From contig NZ_NESH01000002.1 of assembly GCF_003063355.1 (NCBI RefSeq), positions 620,001 through 684,000 of the forward strand: DNA of 64,000 bases, read 5' to 3'. This stretch comes from Limnohabitans sp. Bal53 (GTDB lineage Bacteria; Pseudomonadota; Gammaproteobacteria; Burkholderiales; Burkholderiaceae_C). Made by a program: the position numbers and the translations under genes. The notes under the pieces are model-generated. The model saw nothing but the letters and a program-made list of their open reading frames with translations. It made no database searches and had not been told where the DNA came from. Below, in pieces: positions 55,145-62,678 of the stretch (the stretch's first letter is position 1; every line of letters begins with the position of its first letter).

Positions 55145-55169
55145 AACGCCCGCACCTGCCGGGCGTTTT
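55145..55169 (+). terminator. Terminator of the PAS kinase/FixJ operon
   Basis: An eight-base stem, aacgcccg/cgggcgtt, with a seven-base loop, followed by TTTT. It lies 31 bases after the regulator stop and before folD. Confidence 0.8.
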
Positions 55170-55202
55170 GCATTTTCTTTCTGACTTTTGGGGTTCTCTC
55201 AC

Positions 55203-56054
55203 ATGACCGCACAACGCATCGACGGCAACGCCCTCTCCACACAACTGCGCACCGAAGTCGCCACCCGCGCCCAAGCCCTCAAAGCCAAGGGCGTGACACC
55301 AGGCCTGGCCGTGGTGCTGGTCGGCGACAACCCGGCCAGCCAGGTTTATGTGCGCAACAAGGTCAAAGCTTGCGAAGACAGCGGCCTGCATTCGGTGCTG
55401 GAGAAATACGAAGCCACCATGACCGAAGCCGACTTGTTGGCTCGGGTGGAAGCGCTCAACAACGACCCGAGCATCCACGGCATCTTGGTGCAACTGCCCC
55501 TGCCCGCGCACATCGACGCCCAAAAAGTCATTGAGGCCATCAGCCCCGCCAAAGACGTGGACGGCTTTCACATCGCCAGCGCGGGTGCACTCATGACCGG
55601 CATGCCCGGCTTTTGGCCCTGCACGCCCTATGGCTGCATGAAGATGCTGGAATCCATCGGTTACGACCTGCGTGGCAAACACGCTGTGGTCATTGGCCGC
55701 AGCAACATTGTGGGCAAACCCATGGCACTCATGCTGCTGCAAAAAGACGCTACGGTGACGGTGGCCCACTCGCGCACCCAAAACCTCAAAGCCCTGACCC
55801 TGCAAGCCGATGTGATTGTGGCGGCCGTTGGCAAACGTAATGTGCTGACGGCGGACATGGTCAAACCCGGCGCGGTGGTGCTGGACGTGGGCATGAACCG
55901 CAACGACGAAGGCAAGCTGTGCGGCGATGTGGACTTTGAAGGCGTGAAAGAAGTCGCCAGCCACATCACCCCCGTGCCCGGCGGCGTGGGCCCCATGACC
56001 ATCACCATGCTGCTGGTCAATACCCTTGAGGCGGCCGAACGCGCCTCCAAGTGA
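55203..56054 (+). CDS. folD: Methylenetetrahydrofolate dehydrogenase/cyclohydrolase FolD
   Basis: Bifunctional enzyme interconverting 5,10-methylene- and 10-formyl-tetrahydrofolate with NADP. The 283 residues contain [20 protein letters not shown] with the catalytic YVxxK Lys, [14 protein letters not shown], the signature [11 protein letters not shown], the Rossmann [14 protein letters not shown] and the C-terminal [15 protein letters not shown]. The ATG at 55203 matches the family start MTAQRIDG. Length is typical. Confidence 0.97.
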   Translation: MTAQRIDGNALSTQLRTEVATRAQALKAKGVTPGLAVVLVGDNPASQVYVRNKVKACEDSGLHSVLEKYEATMTEADLLARVEALNNDPSIHGILVQLPLPAHIDAQKVIEAISPAKDVDGFHIASAGALMTGMPGFWPCTPYGCMKMLESIGYDLRGKHAVVIGRSNIVGKPMALMLLQKDATVTVAHSRTQNLKALTLQADVIVAAVGKRNVLTADMVKPGAVVLDVGMNRNDEGKLCGDVDFEGVKEVASHITPVPGGVGPMTITMLLVNTLEAAERASK

Positions 56055-56090
56055 TACAAAGTAACCACTGAACTGCTCACTGAAAGTCCT

Positions 56091-58130
56091 ATGACCAACC
56101 CCTTGCTCGACACCTCTGGCCTGCCCTTGTTTGACCGCATTGCCCCCGAGCATGTGGCCCCGGCTCTGGACGAACTTCTGGCCGCCGCCGAAAAAGCCCT
56201 GGACACCGTCACCGCCGCCGAGTTTCCGGCTGACTGGAAAGCCATTGCAAAGACCTTGGACGTGAGCACCGAGCGGTTGGGCATGGCCTGGGGAGCGGTC
56301 AGTCACCTCAACAGCGTGGCCGACACCCCTGAATTGCGCGCCGCCTACAACGCCGCCCTGCCCCGCGTGACGGAGTTCTGGACGCGCTTGGGCAGCGACG
56401 AACGCCTCTACGCCAAATACAAAGCCATTGACGCGGCCAGCCTCAACACAGAGCAAAAACAAGCCCAAAAAAATGCCCTGCGCGGCTTTGTCCTGGGCGG
56501 TGCCGAACTGCAAGGCGCGGCCAAAGAGCGCTATGCCGCCATTCAGGAGCGCTTGGCTGAAATCACGCAAAAGTTCAGCGAAAACACACTCGACGCGACC
56601 GACAAGTTCTCGCTGTACGTGAGCGAAGACCAGCTCCAAGGTGTGCCCGCCGATGTGGTGCAAGCCACCCGCGATGCCGCGCAAAAAGAAGGCAAAGAAA
56701 GCCACCGACTGTCGCTCAAAATGCCGGTGTATCTGCCGGTCATGCAGTTCGCAGACAGCGGCGCACTGCGTGAGCAACTCTACAAAGCCTATGTGACGCG
56801 CGCCTCGGACCAAGCCCCCGATGACGCCAAACATTTCGACAACACACCCTTGATGCAGGAAATTCTGGCGCTTCGCCAAGAAGAAGCGCGTCTGCTGGGT
56901 TTTGACAATTACGCCCAAGTGTCGGTCGTGCCCAAAATGGCCGAGTCGCCCGAAAAAGTCACCGCCTTCTTGCGCGACCTGGCGGCCAAAGCCCGCCCCT
57001 TTGCCGAAAAAGACTTGGCCGACCTGCGCGAATTCGCCGCCAACGCCTTAGGGATTACCAGTCCTCTTAACGCCTGGGATGTGCCCTACTTGAGCGAAAA
57101 ACTCAAAGAAGCCCGCTACAGCTTCAGCGAGCAAGAGGTCAAGCAGTACTTCACCGCGCCCAAGGTCTTGGCCGGGCTGTTCAGAATCATCGAAACCTTG
57201 TTCGAAGTCAGCATCCGCGCCGACCAAGCCCCCGTGTGGCACCCTGCTGTAGCGTTTTACCGCATCGAGCGTGAAGGCCGACTGGTGGGTCAGTTTTATC
57301 TGGACCCCCCAGCCCGCGCCGGCAAGCGCGGCGGCGCGTGGATGGACGATGTGCGCGGCCGTTGGCAGCGCCCCGACACGGGTGTGCTGCAAACGCCTGT
57401 GGCGCACCTGGTGTGCAACTTCGCCGAAGGCGTGAACGGCCAACCGGCCTTGCTCACACACGACGACGTGATCACCCTCTTCCACGAGTTTGGCCACGGC
57501 CTGCACCACATGCTCACCCAAGTGAACGAGCGCGATGTCTCGGGCATCAGCGGCGTGGAGTGGGATGCGGTCGAGCTGCCCAGCCAGTTCATGGAAAACT
57601 TCTGCTGGGAATGGTCGGTGCTGCGCCACATGACCGCCCATGTGGACACCGGCGAGCCCCTGCCGCGTGCGCTGTTCGACAAAATGCTGGCCGCCAAAAA
57701 CTTCCAAAGCGGCTTGCAGACGCTGCGCCAGATCGAGTTTTCGCTGTTTGACATGCTGGTGCATGCCGAGCACGACCCCGCGCAAGACTTCATGCCGCTT
57801 TTGCAACAAGTGCGTGACGAGGTGGCCGTGATGCGACCACCCGCCTTCAACCGCATGGCCCACACCTTCAGCCACATCTTTGCAGGCGGCTATGCGGCGG
57901 GCTACTACAGCTACAAATGGGCCGAGGTGCTGAGCGCAGACGCCTATGCCGCGTTTGAGGAAACCGCTGCTGAAGACGGATCGCCGAGCGTGGAAACGGG
58001 TCGCTTGTACCGCCAAGCCATTTTGGAAGCGGGTGGCAGCCGCCCGGCACTCGAATCGTTCAAGGCCTTCAGAGGCCGCGAGCCCAATCTGGACGCTTTG
58101 CTGCGCCACCAAGGCATGGTCAACGCCTGA
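56091..58130 (+). CDS. prlC: Oligopeptidase A (M3 metallopeptidase)
   Basis: Cytoplasmic zinc oligopeptidase that degrades short peptides, including cleaved signal peptides. The 679 residues are the usual length. The zinc site is LFHEFGHGLHHML (His 465, Glu 466, His 469), with a third ligand in SGVEWDAVELPSQFMENFCW. The N-terminal half is the helical substrate-channel domain. It starts 36 bases after folD and may be cotranscribed. The strong hairpin behind it ends the unit. Confidence 0.95.
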   Translation: MTNPLLDTSGLPLFDRIAPEHVAPALDELLAAAEKALDTVTAAEFPADWKAIAKTLDVSTERLGMAWGAVSHLNSVADTPELRAAYNAALPRVTEFWTRLGSDERLYAKYKAIDAASLNTEQKQAQKNALRGFVLGGAELQGAAKERYAAIQERLAEITQKFSENTLDATDKFSLYVSEDQLQGVPADVVQATRDAAQKEGKESHRLSLKMPVYLPVMQFADSGALREQLYKAYVTRASDQAPDDAKHFDNTPLMQEILALRQEEARLLGFDNYAQVSVVPKMAESPEKVTAFLRDLAAKARPFAEKDLADLREFAANALGITSPLNAWDVPYLSEKLKEARYSFSEQEVKQYFTAPKVLAGLFRIIETLFEVSIRADQAPVWHPAVAFYRIEREGRLVGQFYLDPPARAGKRGGAWMDDVRGRWQRPDTGVLQTPVAHLVCNFAEGVNGQPALLTHDDVITLFHEFGHGLHHMLTQVNERDVSGISGVEWDAVELPSQFMENFCWEWSVLRHMTAHVDTGEPLPRALFDKMLAAKNFQSGLQTLRQIEFSLFDMLVHAEHDPAQDFMPLLQQVRDEVAVMRPPAFNRMAHTFSHIFAGGYAAGYYSYKWAEVLSADAYAAFEETAAEDGSPSVETGRLYRQAILEAGGSRPALESFKAFRGREPNLDALLRHQGMVNA

Positions 58131-58133
58131 TGC

Positions 58134-58160
58134 AAAACGGGAGCCTCGGCTCCCGTTTTT
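58134..58160 (+). terminator. Terminator of prlC
   Basis: An eleven-base perfect stem, aaaacgggagc/gctcccgtttt, with loop ctcg, ends in five T. It lies just after the prlC stop. The symmetric A-run allows function for the convergent chemoreceptor gene too. Confidence 0.9.
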
Positions 58161-58182
58161 GTGTCTGCCGCGGCAGGGCCGC

Positions 58183-60153
58183 TCAATCGGCCTTGTAACC
58201 CATGCGAAAACCGCCCCAGTGCGTGCCCGCCACGCGGATGGGTACCGACAGGTCGTGCATGATTTCACCGGTATCGCGCTTGTAGGTCTGGAGCAGCATC
58301 TTCTGTGTGTGTGAACCACAACGGCTGCCAGTGCGGTCGCTGAAAATCCGTTTGCTGCGGCTGTTGACCAAATCCACCTCGTAGCGGCCTGTCAGGGGTT
58401 TGGCAAACTTGTCGTTGTGGGTGGGCACATAAGCCCTCTTGTTGGTGCAAATGGCAAACACCAGTTGCGGATGCGCAGCCAGCACCTTTTCCTGAATCGC
58501 AGGCAACACCCGGTCGGTGAAGGCATCGAAGCGTGAGGTGTACTTGACCGGGTTGGTGCCCGGGATCGGCTCATGCTCCTGGCTGAGCAAGTCTGCCTGA
58601 CTGATCGTGCCTTGTGCCACCGCTTGCTCAAACACCGCCTGCACCGCATCGGCTGCGGCACGGGCCACCACAAACATGCGGCTGTGGGTGGTCTCCAGAT
58701 TCAAATCCACGAGTTTTTCATAGAAGCCCTCGCTCAGTTCGGTCAGCGCTTGGGTCTGGTTTTCCTGCGACTCGATGCGCACACCAAAGCTGGCCAGCTC
58801 GTCTTGGATCTCGCCCAGATAACTGGAGATCTTGGCCACCTCCTGCGCCGACTGGCTCGACGCATGAACAATGCCGTCCATCTGCTCAGACAACACGCTC
58901 GACGAATCCAGAATGCCCGACAGGCGCTGCCCAACTTGCTCGATCTGCCCCACATTGGCCTGCACATCACCGAGCAAATCATTCATGTTGCTGACCGCCT
59001 GCCCAGTCTGGCTCATGATGCCGCCCACACTCGCGTCAATCTCTTGGGTGGCCTCGAAGGTTTTTTCGGCCAGTTTGCGCACTTCGTCAGACACGACTGC
59101 AAAGCCTTTGCCGTGTTCGCCTGCCCGCGCCGCTTCAATCGCCGCATTCAAAGACAACAGATTGATTTTGTTGGCGATGTCGCGGATGAGCTGAACGATG
59201 TGTTCGATTTTTTGAGAACTTGACTGCAAACCAGTGATCGAAGTCGACACCAACTGCGTGCGCGCACCCATCTGGCGCATGCTCTCCATGGTGCGAGACA
59301 GCTCCAGCTGCCCCAAGTGTGAATTGTCACGGGCCTGCTGGGCCAGCTGCGCGACCGAGGCCGCATCGGCACTGACTCGGCTGGAGTTGTCGGCCAAGGA
59401 GCGCGAGGAAGCCGAGATCTGAGCCCCCTTGGCGGCCAAGGCCTTCATCTCCCGGTTGATGGTGTTGGCTTGCCATGACAAATCGGCCAGCGTGATGGCA
59501 CTTTTTTCGACCACCGTGGTCATGTCATGCACCGTTTTGAGCAACTGCACATGGCCCTGCCCCATCTTGGCCAAAGCCGGTCCCAGCAAAGGGTGGTCCA
59601 GCCAAGTCGAGGTCACCGACTGAGCGGCCTGCGATGTGTCATGCACTTCGTTGTAGAGGGCGTGGATGAAGTGGTGCAACTCGTCTATCAAAGCTTGCAC
59701 ATGCGACAGGCCCGCACGCGCTGCGGCCACCAATTGCTGGGCCTCGTTGTGTCCAGAGTCCAATGCGCTAGGGTGCAGCTGCCCTTGAGCCAGCCCCTGC
59801 ATGACTTGCGTGAGTTGATTCAAAACTTGTTGTCGCTGCTGCGCCGAACGCACCAGTAACTGACCCAGGGCATCCACTTCAGCCAAACCACTGGCAGGCC
59901 AAACCAGCACAGAAGCATCAGGCTGCCGGGCCAATTCTTCGAGTTGTTGGAAAGCAGCCCCCACGGGGCGCCAAATGAACCAGGCCAAAGCGGCGGATGC
60001 CAACCCGCAAATCACCAGCAAGCCCCAAAGGGTCACCGGCACTGGATTGTCGAGTGGGTACAGCCGGTAAACGGCCCCAGCAAATGGCAACACCAACAAG
60101 GTGCATAAAGCGGCCACCAAAAGTAACCACCGTTGTCGGATCGAGGACAGCAC
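58183..60153 (-). CDS. Methyl-accepting chemotaxis protein with C-terminal cytoplasmic sensor domain
   Basis: A 656-residue chemoreceptor. Two close membrane helices (about 8-27 and 38-57) leave almost no periplasmic loop. A long coiled coil leads to the kinase-control hairpin [20 protein letters not shown] and [18 protein letters not shown]. The last about 170 residues form an additional domain ([59 protein letters not shown]) known as a PAS/Cache-like end in some MCPs, so sensing is probably cytoplasmic. I choose a GTG start at 60153 with AAGGGA six bases upstream; the frame is open to 60240. Confidence 0.88.
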   Translation of the reverse strand: MLSSIRQRWLLLVAALCTLLVLPFAGAVYRLYPLDNPVPVTLWGLLVICGLASAALAWFIWRPVGAAFQQLEELARQPDASVLVWPASGLAEVDALGQLLVRSAQQRQQVLNQLTQVMQGLAQGQLHPSALDSGHNEAQQLVAAARAGLSHVQALIDELHHFIHALYNEVHDTSQAAQSVTSTWLDHPLLGPALAKMGQGHVQLLKTVHDMTTVVEKSAITLADLSWQANTINREMKALAAKGAQISASSRSLADNSSRVSADAASVAQLAQQARDNSHLGQLELSRTMESMRQMGARTQLVSTSITGLQSSSQKIEHIVQLIRDIANKINLLSLNAAIEAARAGEHGKGFAVVSDEVRKLAEKTFEATQEIDASVGGIMSQTGQAVSNMNDLLGDVQANVGQIEQVGQRLSGILDSSSVLSEQMDGIVHASSQSAQEVAKISSYLGEIQDELASFGVRIESQENQTQALTELSEGFYEKLVDLNLETTHSRMFVVARAAADAVQAVFEQAVAQGTISQADLLSQEHEPIPGTNPVKYTSRFDAFTDRVLPAIQEKVLAAHPQLVFAICTNKRAYVPTHNDKFAKPLTGRYEVDLVNSRSKRIFSDRTGSRCGSHTQKMLLQTYKRDTGEIMHDLSVPIRVAGTHWGGFRMGYKAD

Positions 60154-60230
60154 AACAATTCCCTTCCAGCAGAAAAACGACTCTGATGGTTTGATCAGTT
60201 TTGAAAACAGTTTGGGATCATACAAGCAAT

Positions 60231-60262
60231 AAAAAAGCACCTAGCGTTTCCGCTAAGTGCTT
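60231..60262 (-). terminator. Native terminator of the tRNA-Val gene
   Basis: Twelve-base arms (one mismatch) with a four-base loop and six T on the minus strand. It starts 16 bases after the tRNA 3' end. Its presence supports that the chromosome side of the junction is original tRNA-downstream DNA. Confidence 0.8.
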
Positions 60263-60278
60263 ATTTTTCTACCAAATT

Positions 60279-60328
60279 TGGTAGGCGCGACTAGATTCGA
60301 ACTAGCGACCCCCACCATGTCAAGGTGG
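60279..60328 (-). other. tRNA-Val(GAC) 3' fragment, attachment-site junction
   Basis: Minus strand: anticodon arm ccacc-ttgacat-ggtgg with anticodon GAC, extra loop, T arm with gttcgaat, acceptor half cgcgcct and encoded ACCA. The 5' acceptor strand (expected aggcgcg) and D arm are absent; other sequence continues beyond 60329. The break at the anticodon stem next to an integrase gene identifies this as one end of an integrated element (att). Confidence 0.88.
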
Positions 60329-60443
60329 GATTATTGAACTATCCCGAACTACCACGAACACATTTACGCAGTGTAGACCCCTATTATTTGTTCGTCATTG
60401 TTCGTAAAATTTCGCCATATTTATCCGCACTTTATCCGCACCT

Positions 60444-61655
60444 ATGGCCACACACAGTATTTCGACCGTAAGCGCCCGAGCAGCACTTAAACCTCGGCAC
60501 GAACCTTATTGGCACAAACTTGCGCAGGGCTGCCACTTGGGCTACCGCAAACTAACAAACCAGTCGGTGGGGGTGTGGTGGGCCAGATACATCGAGCCGG
60601 GCACCAACAAGAAATCACACCACTCCCTGGGCTCGTTCGCACATCTCGCCAACAACCAAAAATTTGACGCTGCAAAACGCGATGCTGAAGCATGGTTTGC
60701 CCATATTGGCAAAGGCGGTATCTCCGCGGCGAAAACAGTTCGAAACGCCTGTGAAAACTACGTTTCCCACATTAAAACCACCAAAGGCGACTCTACTGCC
60801 AAAGACATTCAAAAGCGTTTTGACGGGTACGTCCTCAACATCGAAAGGTTCGCCGAAACCGAGCTCTCAAAGCTTACCCCCGCGATCATTGGTGATTGGC
60901 GCAAGCGCCTTACTGAACTCCCGGTAACTCAAGGTCGCCGAGGGCGATCGCGCCAAAGCAAGTCTGAACAGAACGATTCGAATACACCAAAAAAAAGAAC
61001 CGCAAGCACTCTGAACCGGGATATGACCCCTTTTCGCGCAGCGCTGAATCTGGCATTTAAAGATGGTTGGGTTACGAGCGACTTCGCCTGGAAGGGAAAA
61101 CTGGCGCCTGTAAAATCAGCAGACCAGCGGCGAAACTTGTACCTGGACAAAACCCAGCGCGCGGAACTTATTGCGGCAGCCGCGGGCAACATCAAAGCGT
61201 TTCTGCACGGTCTTGCGGTGCTACCTCTACGCCCAGGCGCACTTGCAAGTCTGCATGTCAAAGATTTTGATGCCCGGCTCTCACAGCTGACGATCCGCAT
61301 CGACAAAACCGGACAGCGAAAAATCAAGATACCCCCGCAAGCCGCTGCCTTACTGTCTGGTTTGTGCGAGGGAAAGATCGCCAACGCAAGTATATTTTCC
61401 CGAGCCGACGGGGCGGCCTGGGACAAAGACTCCTGGAAGGGTCCGATCAAAGAAGCCGTCAGAGCTGCGGCGCTGCAGGCGGAAGTAACGGCATACACGC
61501 TGCGTCACTCTGTTATCACCGACCTGGTGCACAGCGGACTTGACCTGCTTACAGTTGCGCAGCTTTCAGGGACTTCGGTCCGCATGATCGAAGCACACTA
61601 TGGGCATCTGCGGTCTGAAATCGCAATGCCTGCCCTAGAAGCGCTCGCGCTATAA
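60444..61655 (+). CDS. Tyrosine recombinase (phage-type integrase)
   Basis: Site-specific recombinase of 403 residues that would integrate and excise the element at tRNA-Val. An N-terminal arm-binding part (about 1-95, WWARYIEPGTNKKSHHSLG) and a SAM-like core-binding domain (about 98-215) precede the catalytic domain: first Arg about 263 in VLPLRPGALASLHVKDFD, box II TAYTLRHSVIT (Arg about 354, with Tyr in place of the usual His of HxxR), and nucleophile Tyr about 386 in GTSVRMIEAHYGH. Upstream short direct repeats (ttgttcgt twice, ttatccgcac twice) may be arm sites. Confidence 0.92.
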   Translation: MATHSISTVSARAALKPRHEPYWHKLAQGCHLGYRKLTNQSVGVWWARYIEPGTNKKSHHSLGSFAHLANNQKFDAAKRDAEAWFAHIGKGGISAAKTVRNACENYVSHIKTTKGDSTAKDIQKRFDGYVLNIERFAETELSKLTPAIIGDWRKRLTELPVTQGRRGRSRQSKSEQNDSNTPKKRTASTLNRDMTPFRAALNLAFKDGWVTSDFAWKGKLAPVKSADQRRNLYLDKTQRAELIAAAAGNIKAFLHGLAVLPLRPGALASLHVKDFDARLSQLTIRIDKTGQRKIKIPPQAAALLSGLCEGKIANASIFSRADGAAWDKDSWKGPIKEAVRAAALQAEVTAYTLRHSVITDLVHSGLDLLTVAQLSGTSVRMIEAHYGHLRSEIAMPALEALAL

Positions 61656-61672
61656 AAAAATTTCAAAAGGCC

Positions 61673-61702
61673 TTGCCAATAGCAAAATCGCCGCCCTATA
61701 AT
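61673..61702 (+). promoter_or_regulatory. Sigma70-type promoter of the AlpA operon
   Basis: -35 TTGCCA (61673-61678) and -10 TATAAT (61697-61702) are spaced by 18 bases. Transcription from about 61709 leaves a leader of about 170 bases before AlpA. That leader contains a possible eight-codon frame at 61740-61766 (ATG, then GGAGAA, then TAA) and small inverted repeats. Confidence 0.65.
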
Positions 61703-61881
61703 GTTGCCGCCGTTCGCGGTTTGCCGAGCTGTACCTTTGATGAGCATTGAAGGAGAACATCGGTAAAAGCCGCGGCAGAATTTTCTAACGGCCACACCAT
61801 ACGCCCGAGCCACGCAGTAGCGCTGCGGCCATATCGTTCGATGCGAGGTCTGTTCATCACACTTTTTGTGAGGATCAGACC

Positions 61882-62151
61882 ATGAGTTATTCCCGCCCAA
61901 CTGTTCACGGCCATGAAGCGCTGAGCGAACACGTCTCCAGCAGATTTGCCCCTGACAACCTAACTCTAGCTAACCTGGATGAATTCCTGCCAGGTTTCGG
62001 ATTTGGAAAAACAACCTGGTACGAAAAGGTTCGTAGCGGCGAAGCGCCCCAGCCTGTCAAAGTGACGGCCAAACGAGTGGCATGGGTCAAGTCGGAGGTA
62101 CTTGAGTACCGAGCTCGACTGATCGCAGCCCGCACAGAAGGGGGCCTGTGA
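61882..62151 (+). CDS. AlpA-like element regulatory protein
   Basis: A small DNA-binding protein of 89 residues. LANLDEFLPGFGFGKTTWYEKV and RSGEAPQPVKVTAKRVAWVK, ending in SEVLEYRARLIA, follow the AlpA/MerR-like pattern of a helix-turn-helix ending in a W-x-(x)-x-E region. AlpA proteins activate or direct excision of integrated elements. GAGGA lies seven bases before the ATG. Its TGA overlaps the next ATG by one base (TGATG). Confidence 0.78.
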   Translation: MSYSRPTVHGHEALSEHVSSRFAPDNLTLANLDEFLPGFGFGKTTWYEKVRSGEAPQPVKVTAKRVAWVKSEVLEYRARLIAARTEGGL

Positions 62152-62678
62152 TGAGCATCACAATTTACCTCGCGGGCAAAATCGGGAAAAACGACTGGCG
62201 ACACAAACTCATGCCCGGACTCCGCGGGCATTCCTGGTCGCTTGGCTCCATTGCAACTCGGGACTTCACATACGCGGGGCCATTTTTTCAATCCTGCGAT
62301 CACGGCTGCCTGCACGGTCCCAGCACACACGGCGTAGGCGCTGGTACAGGGACATGTACAGAAGAAATCATCTACAGCCCAGCTGACATCATTCGTCTGA
62401 ACGACGCCGCTCTGCAAAAAGCTGACCTGGTGTTCGCCTACATCACCGCAATTGATTGCCATGGCACCATGGTCGAAATCGGCCGTGCGTCCAATCAACC
62501 CTTCACCCGTATCGTCATTGCATTTGCCCCAGGAATCGACTCTAAGGATTTCTGGTACGCAACAAAGCGAGCAGCCGCGGTGCATGAGCACGTGCGAGAG
62601 TGCTGCCTTGCTGAGATCCTGGCGAGTGAGCTTTCCGTTACGAAAGGCAACTCGGCTTCCATGGGGAGCGGCTTATGA
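62151..62678 (+). CDS. Nucleoside 2-deoxyribosyltransferase-like protein
   Basis: A 175-residue protein with the NDT-like fold pattern: SITIYLAGKIGKNDWR at the first strand, TYAGPFFQSCDHGC, DIIRLNDAALQKADLVFAYI and the active-site type motif DCHGTMVEIGRAS (Glu about 109). Known relatives swap bases on deoxynucleosides or hydrolyse nucleoside or NAD glycosidic bonds. Which applies here is unknown. Start ATG 62151 has GAAGGGGG six bases upstream and couples to the AlpA stop; a GTG at 62148 is less likely. The stop overlaps the primase start (ATGA). Confidence 0.75.
   Translation: MSITIYLAGKIGKNDWRHKLMPGLRGHSWSLGSIATRDFTYAGPFFQSCDHGCLHGPSTHGVGAGTGTCTEEIIYSPADIIRLNDAALQKADLVFAYITAIDCHGTMVEIGRASNQPFTRIVIAFAPGIDSKDFWYATKRAAAVHEHVRECCLAEILASELSVTKGNSASMGSGL

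Noticed and set aside
54882..56918. Minus-strand open frame of 678 codons over the FixJ, folD and prlC genes
   Set aside because: Antisense to three confidently assigned genes, with no recognisable domain.
57048..58319. Minus-strand open frame of 423 codons over prlC and its terminator
   Set aside because: It runs through a strong terminator hairpin and is antisense to the prlC zinc-site region.
60279..60365. Complete tRNA gene at the island junction
   Set aside because: The bases beyond the anticodon stem do not form a D arm and do not contain the aggcgcg strand needed to pair with the acceptor 3' half, so only a fragment is present.
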